Assembly: GCA_022843465.1 (NCBI GenBank)
Contig: JALHNO010000019.1
Span: forward strand, 1-64,000
Direction: 5' to 3'
Length of the DNA stretch: 64,000 nt
DNA from: Pseudomonadota bacterium
GTDB lineage: Bacteria > Pseudomonadota > Gammaproteobacteria > Xanthomonadales > Ahniellaceae
Part shown: positions 17,926 to 27,048 of the stretch, one piece after another
How the letters are laid out: each line of letters starts with the position of its first letter
Numbering within the stretch: position 1 is the stretch's first letter
Notes under the pieces: model-generated
What the model saw: only the letters and a program-made list of their open reading frames with translations
What the model was told of the DNA's origin: nothing
Databases searched by the model: none
Translations under genes and position numbers: made by a program

Positions 17926-18753
17926 TCAGGCGATTGCGCGGCGCACCGAGACAACGCCGATCAGACCCAGCATCAGGCCAGCCAGCACCAGCGCCCAGCT
18001 GTTCGAAGCCGGAACCGGCCGCGGCGGTCCCAGCGGAGCAGAACAGACGCCGTCGATGGCGAAGGAGAACGCCAGCGGATTGCCGCCGATTACCGCCTCC
18101 GCCGCGGTCCAGTCGGCCACTCCGGCACCCGGCGCGATGATCACGCCATTGTCCGTGGAACCGCTGGCACCCGCCGATGCCGCGAAAAAGTTGTTGAACC
18201 CGGCGGCATTGGCGGCGGCATTGGTCCCATAGCCGGAAAGCCAGAACCGCGTATCGGCCGCCACGCTCAGCCCGGTCGGGATGAATGTTGCTTCGATGAT
18301 CGATGTGCCAGCACCAAAGGCGCCCAGGGTTGTCTGTGCTGACTGGGCCACCGTCGCGATCGGATTGATCCCGGAAACTGGCGCCGTGTTGCTGCCGTTG
18401 TCCGCAAAGAGGTCCACGGCAAAGGCCTGCGGTGCCGCGTCAGCCTGCACCATCTGGACGCGGATCTGAGTGATATCGAAGTTGCCCGTTCCGCAGCCGG
18501 TGCCCGCGAGTATGAAATCGTCCGCGGTGCGGGCGGTCAAGGTGCCCGAGCTGTCCTGCGATGCCAGCGAAGTGGTGCCATCGCTCTGCTCATTGTCGTA
18601 CAGGCTGCCCGCCGGTACGTACGGTCCGCCAGCGGGAATGCCGTCTGGTGTCACCGTACGGAGCTGCTGAAAACTGCTCTGCTGAGCCATGGCGCTGCCG
18701 GCAGAAAGTGCAAGTACAAGAAGGGTGCAACGGGTTCGTGCAGGAAAGCGCAT
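17926..18753 (-). CDS. Exported protein with IPTL-CTERM-like sorting tail
   Basis: 275 residues. ATG 18753 has a GGAG site at ideal spacing; ATG 18759 is too close to it. A signal peptide (LLVLALSAGSAMAQ) is followed by a beta-rich body of unknown fold that contains one closely spaced cysteine pair (GTGCGTGN begins it). The C-terminus is PRPVPASNSWALVLAGLMLG followed by a short hydrophobic stretch and RRAIA: a proline-containing motif with Trp, a helix and a basic end. This is the layout of IPTL/PEP-CTERM proteins processed by exosortase-like enzymes. The tail matches that of the repeat protein at 1-2496. Function of the body is unknown. Confidence 0.75.
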   Translation of the reverse strand: MRFPARTRCTLLVLALSAGSAMAQQSSFQQLRTVTPDGIPAGGPYVPAGSLYDNEQSDGTTSLASQDSSGTLTARTADDFILAGTGCGTGNFDITQIRVQMVQADAAPQAFAVDLFADNGSNTAPVSGINPIATVAQSAQTTLGAFGAGTSIIEATFIPTGLSVAADTRFWLSGYGTNAAANAAGFNNFFAASAGASGSTDNGVIIAPGAGVADWTAAEAVIGGNPLAFSFAIDGVCSAPLGPPRPVPASNSWALVLAGLMLGLIGVVSVRRAIA

Positions 18754-19369
18754 GGACATCTCCGGAAGGGCGACGGGTTCGGTGATTGAAATCAGCGGCA
18801 AGCAGGTTTGTTGCGTAGCCACGATGATGCGACAACGCTGGTCCCGAAAGCTTGACCGAGACGGTCGACGGCTGCAGTGCCTGGATGACGCGCAACCTTA
18901 GCCCTTTCGATGAACCCGGTCAAACCCGGACTACAAGCCAACGCGACCGGCATTGGCGGTGCACGTGTGATGCAGAATCTGGCCTCACAGGAACGCGCAA
19001 CCACGCATAAGAGAGCTCGCGCCAGCCCAGGCGAGCACTGCCGGCGCGGATCACCACTCAAGCCTCGGTTTCCTCGATCGCTCCCATCAACGCCCCTGTC
19101 CAGAGCATCCGACACCAGCGCATAATGGACCAAACGCGCTGCTGGAAAGGCGGCTTGCCGTTGATCACCGCGACAACGGATGCGCAGCCGCCGCTGTCCT
19201 GATTCGCCCTTTCGCAGTCGATTCAGCCACTGGCACCAGGACACGCTGCGCAGTCGAATCTGGCAGATAGTGGAGACAAGTCGGAGATGGACATGCGTAC
19301 GCTCCCCCTCAGCCCGGGCAACCGCGAGGACAGGATCAGCCGAGCCAGCGAGCTGCCGGGTTGCAGCGC
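18754..19369. other. Divergent intergenic region, nothing recognised
   Basis: 616 bases between divergently transcribed genes. It must carry both promoters. I could not identify a gene, an RNA or a confident promoter. Confidence 0.4.
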
Positions 19370-20224
19370 ATGAAGGTCGGCTTCATCGGACTGGGCGTGA
19401 TGGGTGAGCCGATGGCGCGCAATCTGCTGCGCTCTGGGCAAGCGCTGATCGTCTGGAACCGCAGCCCGGGCAAGAGCGAGGTACTGCACCAGCTCGGCGC
19501 CGCCGTCGCCGCCAGCATCGACGCCGTGTTCGATCAGACCCGCGTCGTGATGCTGTCGCTGTTGAATGAACAGGCGATCGACTCGGTACTCGATCGCGGT
19601 TCGACGAACTTCGAGGCACGCACGCGCGGCAAGACCCTGGTCAATCTCGGCACCACCTCGCCGGGGTATTCGCAGCAGTTGGCCAAGCAGATTCAGTACG
19701 TAGGCGGCACCTACGTGGAAGCGCCCGTCTCCGGCTCGCGGGGCCCGGCCGAGAGCGGCCAGCTGATCGGCATGCTGGCGGGGCCAGCCGAAACGATGGC
19801 TGCAGTCGCCGCGCTGCTCGCTCCGTTGTGCACGGAGGTCTTTCAGTGCGGCGAAGTACCGAACGCCCTGCGCATGAAACTTGCGGTGAACCACTATCTG
19901 ATTGCGACGGTGACTGCACTGGCTGAAACCGTACACGCTGCGCGCGCCGCAAACATCGACCTGCGCACCCTGCAACGCGTTCTGGACGCCGGCCCGATGG
20001 CCAGCACGGTCTCGCGCAGCAAGCTCGCCAAGATGATCGAGCAGGATCTCGCACCGCAGGCCGCAATCCGCGACGTCCAGAACATCGCGCGTCTGGTCGC
20101 ACAGCAATGCGCCGATGCTGGAGCGTCAGCGCCGATCATCGATCTCTGTGCTGCACTGTTCCGCAATGCCGATCAGCACGGCCTCGGCGAACTCGATATG
20201 GCAGCGGTGGAGCGGATGCTCTGA
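19370..20224 (+). CDS. 3-hydroxyisobutyrate dehydrogenase-like NAD(P)-dependent oxidoreductase
   Basis: 284 residues from ATG 19370. A Rossmann motif at the N-terminus (GFIGLGVMGEPMARNLL, Gly7-x-Gly9-x-x-Gly12) is followed by the substrate-binding signature EAPVSGSRGPAESGQL (about 117-132) and the catalytic Lys170/Asn174 (MKLAVNHYL). This is the beta-hydroxyacid dehydrogenase family, which oxidises short 3-hydroxy acids or reduces semialdehydes such as succinic or glyoxylic semialdehyde. Asn31-Arg32 after the second strand favours NADP over NAD. A role beside the downstream GabT operon, handling the semialdehyde, is attractive but the genes are about 1.5 kb apart and not co-transcribed. Confidence 0.85.
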   Translation: MKVGFIGLGVMGEPMARNLLRSGQALIVWNRSPGKSEVLHQLGAAVAASIDAVFDQTRVVMLSLLNEQAIDSVLDRGSTNFEARTRGKTLVNLGTTSPGYSQQLAKQIQYVGGTYVEAPVSGSRGPAESGQLIGMLAGPAETMAAVAALLAPLCTEVFQCGEVPNALRMKLAVNHYLIATVTALAETVHAARAANIDLRTLQRVLDAGPMASTVSRSKLAKMIEQDLAPQAAIRDVQNIARLVAQQCADAGASAPIIDLCAALFRNADQHGLGELDMAAVERML

Positions 20225-20516
20225 CCGAGCTTCGTGCGACGAGAAAGCGGCTGTCCAGGCGGCCGGCGCTGCGCGGGCCACCGGCGGTTCCGCGGATTCG
20301 CGGCATCTCATGCAATGCCGCGGCCGCGCACAGCGCGCACCGGCCGCGGCGACACCAACAGACGCCAGCGCAAGCCGGGGCCCAGAGGGATGCGGAACCT
20401 GCACACGCGGGTCGGCTCGGCGGAAGCGCTCATGACTTCAGCGCAGCAGGTGTTGCGGCAACTGGCGACCACGCGGCTTTCCACAATCTCCGGCAAGCCA
20501 GCCTGCAACGATGCGA

Positions 20517-20867
20517 TCACATAAGACTTGGCGTGACGTCCGGAGCCTTCCCGGAATGCTCGTTGAGCCGCCCCAGCGTACTGTCGAGCAGGCGCTCCAG
20601 CTTGCCGGCAGCGCCATGCACGGCCTGCTCCCGTGTTGCGGCATGCTCGGTCACCGCGACAGGCGGCCGGTTTTCCAGGCGTGCCTCCAGCATGCAGCGC
20701 TGATCGTGCTGTCCACCCTTGCTGCCGTTCTCGTCGCCCATATGCACCTCGACGCGGGTAATGTGCCCGCTGAACCGCGCCAGCGCCTCACTCAGCGTGG
20801 TACTGACCCATGCTGAGAATGCTGCATTGCCATCAATGTGGACATCGGTATTGACCTGGATCTTCAT
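20517..20867 (-). CDS. HPF/RaiA-like ribosome-associated protein
   Basis: 116 residues from ATG 20867 with an AGGAG site. The first strand (MKIQVNTDVHIDG), a helix with SEALARFSGHITRVEVHMGDENG, and the next strand RCMLEARLENRPPVAVTEHA match the beta-alpha-beta core of hibernation factors, which bind the 30S subunit in stationary phase. A Gly/Lys/His-rich loop (about 47-57) replaces the usual one. It lacks the C-terminal dimerisation domain of long HPF. It may be a ribosome factor or a stress protein of the same superfamily. Confidence 0.75.
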   Translation of the reverse strand: MKIQVNTDVHIDGNAAFSAWVSTTLSEALARFSGHITRVEVHMGDENGSKGGQHDQRCMLEARLENRPPVAVTEHAATREQAVHGAAGKLERLLDSTLGRLNEHSGKAPDVTPSLM

Positions 20868-21429
20868 GGGTCGCTCCTGTTGAATTTTGAAGTTGATCGG
20901 ATGCGCGGCCTCGAATCTGGCGGCGCGATGGGACTGCGGATTGCAATAAACGCAGACCGTCCATGACTTCTGCGTCGAGTGTGCCTGGCGTGCCTGCTGA
21001 CCCTGGCCGTTGCGGTGCGCTGGCGAACGGGCCAATCCGGTTGGAAGCCCTGGGACTGTCTGCCGCGCCGAAGCGGCCATACCCGAGTTCACGGCGGTGA
21101 ACACAGCCTGTCGCGTGCAGTTCCTTTTTTACCTTAGCACGCGAAGTGCGGGAACCTCGGCGCGTGCCAAGATGATGGCAGGCACAGCCGCGGCGCCTGC
21201 GCGAACGAGGCAGTTTGCTTCGCTGCGCCGACCTCACGGCACCCGCTTCGAGTTCAGCCATCGTGGCGAAAACGGCTGCGGATCGCGTCAGCCCCGCATT
21301 CTGGTCCGGGCGCCCGAAGGAGCCCTCCGCTGGCGTCCAGACGCCCTGCCAGACGGCATCGTCCCGAGCCTGGAAAAATCTTCATGAACTGCGCCAAGTC
21401 ATTGCTCAAAAACAGGAAACTTCAAATTC
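20868..21429. other. Intergenic region between the HPF-like gene and the GabT operon promoter
   Basis: 562 bases that should contain the HPF-like gene promoter (minus strand). A 125-codon open frame on the plus strand at 21010-21387 has no ribosome site or recognisable domain and was not called. Confidence 0.4.
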
Positions 21430-21438
21430 TGCTATACT
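21430..21438 (+). promoter_or_regulatory. Extended -10 promoter of the five-gene amine operon
   Basis: TG-C-TATACT is an extended -10 element with five of six consensus bases in the hexamer, lying in a local AT-rich pocket. No good -35 is present at 17 bases, which extended -10 promoters tolerate. Transcription would start near 21445, giving a leader of about 250 nt before the first gene. Confidence 0.5.
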
Positions 21439-21692
21439 GGCACTGATATCGGAGAGCATCGCCACGGTGCCCATCTTCGCCACCCAGATTGCTGGCCGCA
21501 GTCCCTGACGGCCCAATCCGAATCTGATTCCTGTCGCGACCCTGGTCGCCTTCTGATATTGCTACTCCGCCGGCGCGTGCCCTGCGCCATCCAGGCGCCA
21601 GGCGCGTAATCAAAACGACCTGCCGCCGACCTCCCGGGTCCATGCCCATCGTGCCGTGACCCCTGCACTCGCCTCCGTCAAGAGAGACTGCC
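21439..21692 (+). other. Long 5' leader of the amine operon
   Basis: If the promoter at 21430 is right, about 250 nt precede the GabT-like gene. The leader contains GC-rich self-complementary stretches near 21580-21610 (GGCGCG, GGCGCC and GCGCC blocks). I do not recognise a known riboswitch class. The ribosome site is AAGAGAG at about 21680. Confidence 0.35.
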
Positions 21693-23042
21693 ATGTCAAC
21701 GAACATCTCAAGCCAAAGCACATCTGACCCGACTCCGGGTGAGGACAACAATGCCCAGTGGATGCAGCGGCGGCAGTCTGCGATTCCGCGCGGCGTTTCC
21801 ACCCTGCTGCCGATCTTTGTCAAGCGCGCAGAAAATTCTGAAATATGGGATGTCGAAGGCAGACGCTATATCGATTTTGCATCCGGGATTGCAGTGCTGA
21901 ATACCGGCCATCTGCATCCACGCGTGAAGGCCGCGGCAATGGCACAACTGGAACACTTCAGCCATACCTGCTTCCAGATCACGCCCTACCCTGCCTATGT
22001 CGAACTCGCCGAGCGCCTCAATCAGCTGGTTCCGGGAGAAAGTGCAAAGAAGAGCCTGTTCTTCTCCACCGGAGCCGAAGCCGTCGAGAACGCCGTCAAG
22101 ATCGCGCGTGCCCACACCCGCCGCAATGGCGTGATCGCATTTTCCGGTGGCTTTCATGGCCGCACCCTGATGGCGATGGCGTTGACCGGCAAGGTGCAAC
22201 CCTACAAGGCCGGCTTCGGTACCCTGCCCGGCGAGGTCTATCATCTCCCGTTTCCGATTGCCTACCACGGCATCAGCGCGGCGCAGTCGCTGCAGGCGCT
22301 CGACACGCTGTTGCACGCGGATATCGATCCGGCTCAGATCGCAGCGATCATCGTCGAACCGATCCAGGGAGAAGGCGGCTTCTACGTTGCGCCAGCGGAG
22401 TTTCTGAGGAGTCTGCGCCGGCTCTGTGACCAGCACGGCATCGTGCTGGTCATCGATGAGGTGCAGACCGGCTTCGCCCGCAGCGGACGCATGTTCGCGA
22501 TCGAGCACGCCGGCATCGAACCCGACCTGATGACCCTGGCAAAGAGCATGGGCGGCGGCTTCCCGATTTCGGCCGTGGTCGGCAAGGCCGCGATCATGGA
22601 TGCCCCGTCGGCGGGCGGACTCGGCGGGACCTATGCAGGTTCGCCCATTGCCTGCGCCGCGGCGCTTGCCGTACTCGAAGTCATCGCCGACGAGCACCTC
22701 TGCGAGCGCGCCGAGCAGATCGGTCAGCGCTTGCGCGGGCAACTGGAGCGCCTGCGCAACGATGCGATTCTGGCGCCGGTGATTGGCGACATCCGAGGTC
22801 TGGGCGCCATGCTGGCGATGGAACTGGTCGAGAACGCCTGTGTCGAGCAACCCAATGCCGCGCTGACGCGGGCACTGATTCCGGCCTGCGCCAAGCGCGG
22901 CCTGATCCTGCTCCCCTGCGGCATACGCGGCAACGTGATCCGCTTCCTGATGCCACTGACCATCAGCGACGCGCTGCTGGATGAGGGCACTGCCATTCTT
23001 GCCGACGCCATGCGCGACCTCGTCGGGCATCCCGCCAACTGA
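21693..23042 (+). CDS. gabT: GabT-like class III aminotransferase (4-aminobutyrate/5-aminovalerate type)
   Basis: 449 residues. It is colinear with GabT: MQRRQSAIPRGVSTLLPIF, GIAVLNTGHLHP, FSTGAEAVENAVKIARA, the PLP-phosphate and ring contacts VIDEVQTGFARSGR, PLP Lys284 in TLAKSMGGGFP, and a GGTYAGSP tail of the active site. Family members move the omega-amino group of 4-aminobutyrate or 5-aminovalerate to 2-oxoglutarate, giving a semialdehyde and glutamate. The first 20 residues are a non-conserved extension. It is the first gene of an operon with an amino acid decarboxylase, an amidohydrolase, an ATP-grasp ligase and an Ntn hydrolase, so its substrate is probably an omega-amino acid released by that route. 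No succinate-semialdehyde dehydrogenase is adjacent. Confidence 0.9.
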   Translation: MSTNISSQSTSDPTPGEDNNAQWMQRRQSAIPRGVSTLLPIFVKRAENSEIWDVEGRRYIDFASGIAVLNTGHLHPRVKAAAMAQLEHFSHTCFQITPYPAYVELAERLNQLVPGESAKKSLFFSTGAEAVENAVKIARAHTRRNGVIAFSGGFHGRTLMAMALTGKVQPYKAGFGTLPGEVYHLPFPIAYHGISAAQSLQALDTLLHADIDPAQIAAIIVEPIQGEGGFYVAPAEFLRSLRRLCDQHGIVLVIDEVQTGFARSGRMFAIEHAGIEPDLMTLAKSMGGGFPISAVVGKAAIMDAPSAGGLGGTYAGSPIACAAALAVLEVIADEHLCERAEQIGQRLRGQLERLRNDAILAPVIGDIRGLGAMLAMELVENACVEQPNAALTRALIPACAKRGLILLPCGIRGNVIRFLMPLTISDALLDEGTAILADAMRDLVGHPAN

Positions 23043-23180
23043 CCTCTACCGCAACCACTCGACCGCAGATCGCGCCCCAGCTTGCTGCAATCTCCGTTTC
23101 CGCTCCACCCGCCAGAGCGCATCAGATCCAGAGTGGCCGCAGCGCGACTGCAGCCGTTCAGCCCCATCACAAGGAACCCC

Positions 23181-24101
23181 ATGACTCATCCCTTCGCAAT
23201 CGCCGGCGTGCAAATGCCGGTCCCCGCCATGACCAGCAATCTGGTTGCCATGCTGCAGCGAATCGACGTGGTAATGGCGCGTTTTCCGTGGACACAGATG
23301 ATCGTATTCAGCGAATTGGCCACCTGCGGGCCAGTCGCCAACCAGCCAGTTCTGCTGCCCGGCCCTGAAGAAGCAGCCTTGCAGGCCGCGGCCGCCAGGC
23401 ATCGGATCTGGCTGATTCCCGGATCCACGTTTGAGCGTGGCAGCGACGGCAGGCTCTACAACACCGCATCGGTGATCAACCCGCAGGGCATCGTCATCGC
23501 CCGCTACCGCAAGATGTTTCCGTTCCTGCCCTATGAAAAGGAAGTCACTGGCGGCACCGAGTTCTGCGTCTTCGATATTCCCGGACTGGGTCGCTGCGGA
23601 CTGTCGATCTGCTACGACATCTGGCTTCCGGAAACCACGCGCACGTTGACCGCAATGGGCGCGGAAGTGCTGATTCACCCGGTGCTGACTGGCACCATCG
23701 ATCGCGATGTAGAACTGGCCATTGCCCGCGCCACCGCAGCACAGTTCCAATGCTATGTATTCGATATCAATGGCCTGGACGCTGGCGGCATCGGACGCTC
23801 CTGCGTCGTCGACCCCACTGGCACTGTGCTGGCGCAAGCCGGTGGCGGCTCCGAAACCCTGCCCATCGAAGTCGACTTTGCCCGCGTGCGCCGCCAGCGC
23901 GAGGCTGGCGTCAATGGCCTGGGACAACCACTGAAGAGTTTCCGCGATCGCAGCGTCGACTTTGCGGTCTACCGGCGGAACGCTGGAGTGGATGCCTACC
24001 TGCACTCCCTCGGTGCGCTGGAAATTCCGGTGCAGGGCGGCCGCGTCGGCATCGGAACTGCCACCCCGGAAATCATCGCGCCGTTGCCACCCAAGGCATG
24101 A
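23181..24101 (+). CDS. Nitrilase-superfamily carbon-nitrogen hydrolase
   Basis: 306 residues from ATG 23181 with an AAGGAA site. The catalytic triad is intact: Glu45 (FSELATCG), Lys111 (YRKMFPFLPYEK) and Cys144 (ICYDIWLPE). The GLSICYDIWLPE form is closest to amidases and carbamoyl-amine hydrolases rather than true nitrilases. Members cleave C-N bonds of amides or N-carbamoyl amines. It is second in the operon, 138 bases after the aminotransferase and 64 before the decarboxylase. A role in releasing an omega-amino acid from an amide or carbamoyl intermediate is inference. The exact branch of the superfamily cannot be set from sequence alone. Confidence 0.85.
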   Translation: MTHPFAIAGVQMPVPAMTSNLVAMLQRIDVVMARFPWTQMIVFSELATCGPVANQPVLLPGPEEAALQAAAARHRIWLIPGSTFERGSDGRLYNTASVINPQGIVIARYRKMFPFLPYEKEVTGGTEFCVFDIPGLGRCGLSICYDIWLPETTRTLTAMGAEVLIHPVLTGTIDRDVELAIARATAAQFQCYVFDINGLDAGGIGRSCVVDPTGTVLAQAGGGSETLPIEVDFARVRRQREAGVNGLGQPLKSFRDRSVDFAVYRRNAGVDAYLHSLGALEIPVQGGRVGIGTATPEIIAPLPPKA

Positions 24102-24165
24102 ATCGGCCCGCTTTCATCCAGCATTTGCCAGCGCCACACCGCACCCCAACTTCAAGGAGTCTTCC

Positions 24166-27027
24166 ATGACAAGCAGTCGCAAGCGGCCGTCCAGAAACCA
24201 GCGCGACAACGATCGCGATAACGGGAACGACGCCGGCACCAGAAATCCGGAAGGCATGGATGACAGCGGTGCCGCAGTGGCGCTTGCCGCTGCCGGGAAC
24301 ACCCCACTGGGCGAGTACTACTCGGCGGCGCAACTGCGCAATGATCGCTGGGCCACCTTGAAGAGTCTGGCGGCGCGATTGAGCGCTGGAGTGGACAAAG
24401 GCGACCGCGAACCCCTGGTAGACCGGATCACGGCGATGCTGCGTACCCTCGCACCCGTCGAGGCCTACTGGGCATTCCCGGGCAGGCGCGGGCTGGAACA
24501 GCTCAGTCGCCTGCTGGCACGCGGCGATGTGCAGGACTTCGCGCGCCTGATCACGCGCATGGTGCGTTCCCTGCAGAGCGGCAGTTATCGCCGCCGACCG
24601 GCAAGCTTTGTTGCCGAGACCGAGCGCGAGCTTGATGAAGATCCGGAACGCATCGAAACCAATGAACAGCGCGCCCAGTCGCGGCCCTTCTTCGAGATCC
24701 TCATCGTCGATGACCTCAGTCCGGCACAGCAGGAAGCGCAGTCGACTGCACTACGCGAACAACGCCGCGCGGATGATCGCTTCATCTATGAGCCGGTGGT
24801 CGTCACAACATTTGAGGATGCGCTGATTGGTGTGCTGTTCAACTTCAACATACAGTCGGTAGTCGTCCGTCATGACTTCGGATTTCGATCCGCGAACAGG
24901 ATGGAGATCCTGCAACGCTATCTGAGCCGCGTCGGCGACGAAGACCTCGACGCAATCGAGCCGGAGGACTACGGCCCCGAGTTGTGCCGGCTGCTGCGCA
25001 AGATCCGCCCGGAACTCGACATCTTCCTGGTGACCGATCGTTCGGTCGAAGACATCGCCAGCCGCGACCTTGGCGGCTGCGCGCGCGTGTTCTACAACCA
25101 GGAAGATTTCACCGAGCTGCATCTCAACATCCTGCGCAGCCTGAACGCACGCTACAACACCCCCTTCTTCACCGCACTGAAGGAGTATTCCAAGCAGCCT
25201 ACGGGCGTTTTCCACGCCATGCCAATCAGCCGCGGCAAGTCCCTGATCCGATCCAACTGGATTCGCGACATGAGCGAGTTCTATGGCATGAACATCTTTC
25301 TTGCCGAGACCTCGGCTACCTCGGGTGGACTGGATTCCCTGCTGGACCCTACCGGCCCGATCAAGCTGGCGCAGGAGCTCGCTGCGCGCGCCTTCGGCGC
25401 CAAGCAGACCTTCTTCGCCACCAATGGCACGTCGACCTGCAACAAGATCGTGGTGCAAGCCATTGTGCGACCTGGCGACATCGTGCTGGTGGATCGTGAC
25501 TGCCACAAGTCGCACCACTATGGCATGGTGCTTGCGGGCGCCAACGTGGTGTATCTCGATAGCTATCCGCTCAACGAGTACTCGATGTACGGTGCCGTAC
25601 CGCTGCGCGAGATCAAGCATCAGTTGCTGAAGCTGAAAAAGGCCGGAAAACTCGATCGCGTTCGCATGCTGCTGCTGACCAACTGCACCTTCGACGGCAT
25701 CATCTACAACGTCGAAAGGGTGATGGAGGAATGCCTGGCGATCAAGCCAGATCTGGTCTTCCTCTGGGATGAAGCCTGGTTCGCCTTCGCCCGCTTTTCA
25801 CCGACCTATCGGCAGCGCACCGCGATGGCCACCGCCGAAGTACTGCGCGCGCGTTTCCGCGATCCTGCCTACGCCCGGCGCTACGCCCTTCACCAGGCCG
25901 AGATCGAGGGAATGAGCGACGAGCAGTTGCTGGAGACCCGACTGCTGCCCAACCCCGACAAGGCGCGCGTCCGCGCCTACGCCACCCAATCGACCCACAA
26001 GACGCTGACCTCGCTGCGCCAGGGATCAATGATCCATGTCTACGATCAGGACTTCAAAGGCGAAGTCGAGCAGGCATTTCGCGAGGCCTATATGACGCAC
26101 ACCTCGACCTCGCCAAACTACCAGATCATTGCCTCGCTCGACGTCGGCAGGCGTCAGGTGGAACTGGAGGGCTACGAGTTCGTCCAGAAGCAGATCGAGG
26201 CGGCAATGGCCATGCGCAAGGCGATCGACGCCCATCCCCTGCTGCGCAAGTACTTCAAGGTGCTCAGCGTCAGCGAGATGATCCCGGCGGAGCACCGCGC
26301 CTCCGGTATCGAGAGCTACTGGGACCACAAGCAGGGTTGGAACGACACCTGGGATGCCTTCAGTCACGACGAGTTCGCACTGGACGCCTCGCGTGTGACC
26401 CTGGCGGTCGGTGCTGCCGGCTACGACGGCGACACCTTCAAGAACGAAATACTGATGAACAGGCACGGTATCCAGATCAACAAGACCTCGCGCAATACCG
26501 TGCTGTTCATGACCAATATCGGCACCACACGATCCTCGGTCGCCTATCTCATCGAGGTGCTGGTCAAGGTCGCCCAGGAACTCGACGCGCAGTTGGAGGA
26601 TGCCAGTGGCATGGAGCGGCGCGGATTCGACCGCCGGGTCAAGTCGTTGACCGAGGAATATCCGCCATTGCCTGATTTCTCCCGCTTCCACGACGCGTTC
26701 CGACGAGGGCGCGCCGAGGGTACCGCCGAAGGTGACATCCGGAGCGCGTATTTCCTGGCCTATGACGAGAGCAACTGCGACTACTTCGCACTGGATGACG
26801 GCTCGATGGAGACCGCCATGGATGGCGGTCGCGAACTGGTTTCCAGTGCCTTCATCATTCCCTATCCACCGGGCTTTCCGATTCTGGTCCCCGGGCAGGT
26901 GATTTCCAAAGAGATCCTGCACTTCATGCGCGCGCTGGACGTGAAGGAGATTCACGGCTACCGGCCAGACCTCGGATTGCGCGTGTTCACCGACGATGCG
27001 CTGGCCAAGGCTGGCAGCGCGCGCTGA
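24166..27027 (+). CDS. Large Orn/Lys/Arg-type PLP decarboxylase (953 aa)
   Basis: ATG 24166 follows AAGGAG at ideal spacing. Residues 1-45 are polar and low-complexity. Residues about 60-330 are an N-terminal region with a receiver-like/wing fold (FEILIVDDLSPAQQ; DIFLVTDRSVEDIASRD), as in inducible basic amino acid decarboxylases but longer. The fold-type I core follows: FFATNGTSTCNKIV, His447 in DRDCHKSHH, Asp535 in WDEAWFAF, and PLP Lys612 in STHKTLTSLRQGS. The C-terminal domain has the IIPYPPGFPILVPGQ signature. All catalytic residues are present. E. coli homologues are 710-760 residues, so this is about 200 longer. Expected products are cadaverine, agmatine or putrescine; which one is not readable. 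Confidence 0.88.
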   Translation: MTSSRKRPSRNQRDNDRDNGNDAGTRNPEGMDDSGAAVALAAAGNTPLGEYYSAAQLRNDRWATLKSLAARLSAGVDKGDREPLVDRITAMLRTLAPVEAYWAFPGRRGLEQLSRLLARGDVQDFARLITRMVRSLQSGSYRRRPASFVAETERELDEDPERIETNEQRAQSRPFFEILIVDDLSPAQQEAQSTALREQRRADDRFIYEPVVVTTFEDALIGVLFNFNIQSVVVRHDFGFRSANRMEILQRYLSRVGDEDLDAIEPEDYGPELCRLLRKIRPELDIFLVTDRSVEDIASRDLGGCARVFYNQEDFTELHLNILRSLNARYNTPFFTALKEYSKQPTGVFHAMPISRGKSLIRSNWIRDMSEFYGMNIFLAETSATSGGLDSLLDPTGPIKLAQELAARAFGAKQTFFATNGTSTCNKIVVQAIVRPGDIVLVDRDCHKSHHYGMVLAGANVVYLDSYPLNEYSMYGAVPLREIKHQLLKLKKAGKLDRVRMLLLTNCTFDGIIYNVERVMEECLAIKPDLVFLWDEAWFAFARFSPTYRQRTAMATAEVLRARFRDPAYARRYALHQAEIEGMSDEQLLETRLLPNPDKARVRAYATQSTHKTLTSLRQGSMIHVYDQDFKGEVEQAFREAYMTHTSTSPNYQIIASLDVGRRQVELEGYEFVQKQIEAAMAMRKAIDAHPLLRKYFKVLSVSEMIPAEHRASGIESYWDHKQGWNDTWDAFSHDEFALDASRVTLAVGAAGYDGDTFKNEILMNRHGIQINKTSRNTVLFMTNIGTTRSSVAYLIEVLVKVAQELDAQLEDASGMERRGFDRRVKSLTEEYPPLPDFSRFHDAFRRGRAEGTAEGDIRSAYFLAYDESNCDYFALDDGSMETAMDGGRELVSSAFIIPYPPGFPILVPGQVISKEILHFMRALDVKEIHGYRPDLGLRVFTDDALAKAGSAR

Positions 27028-27048
27028 ACCCACAAGGAGAATTCCATA

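Noticed and set aside
21010-21387. A 125-codon plus-strand gene upstream of the amine operon
   Set aside because: No ribosome site and an arginine/alanine-rich composition typical of chance frames.
21708-23030. Long minus-strand open frame opposite the GabT-like gene
   Set aside because: A shadow of GC-rich codon bias: no ribosome site or domain, and the plus strand carries a full conserved enzyme.
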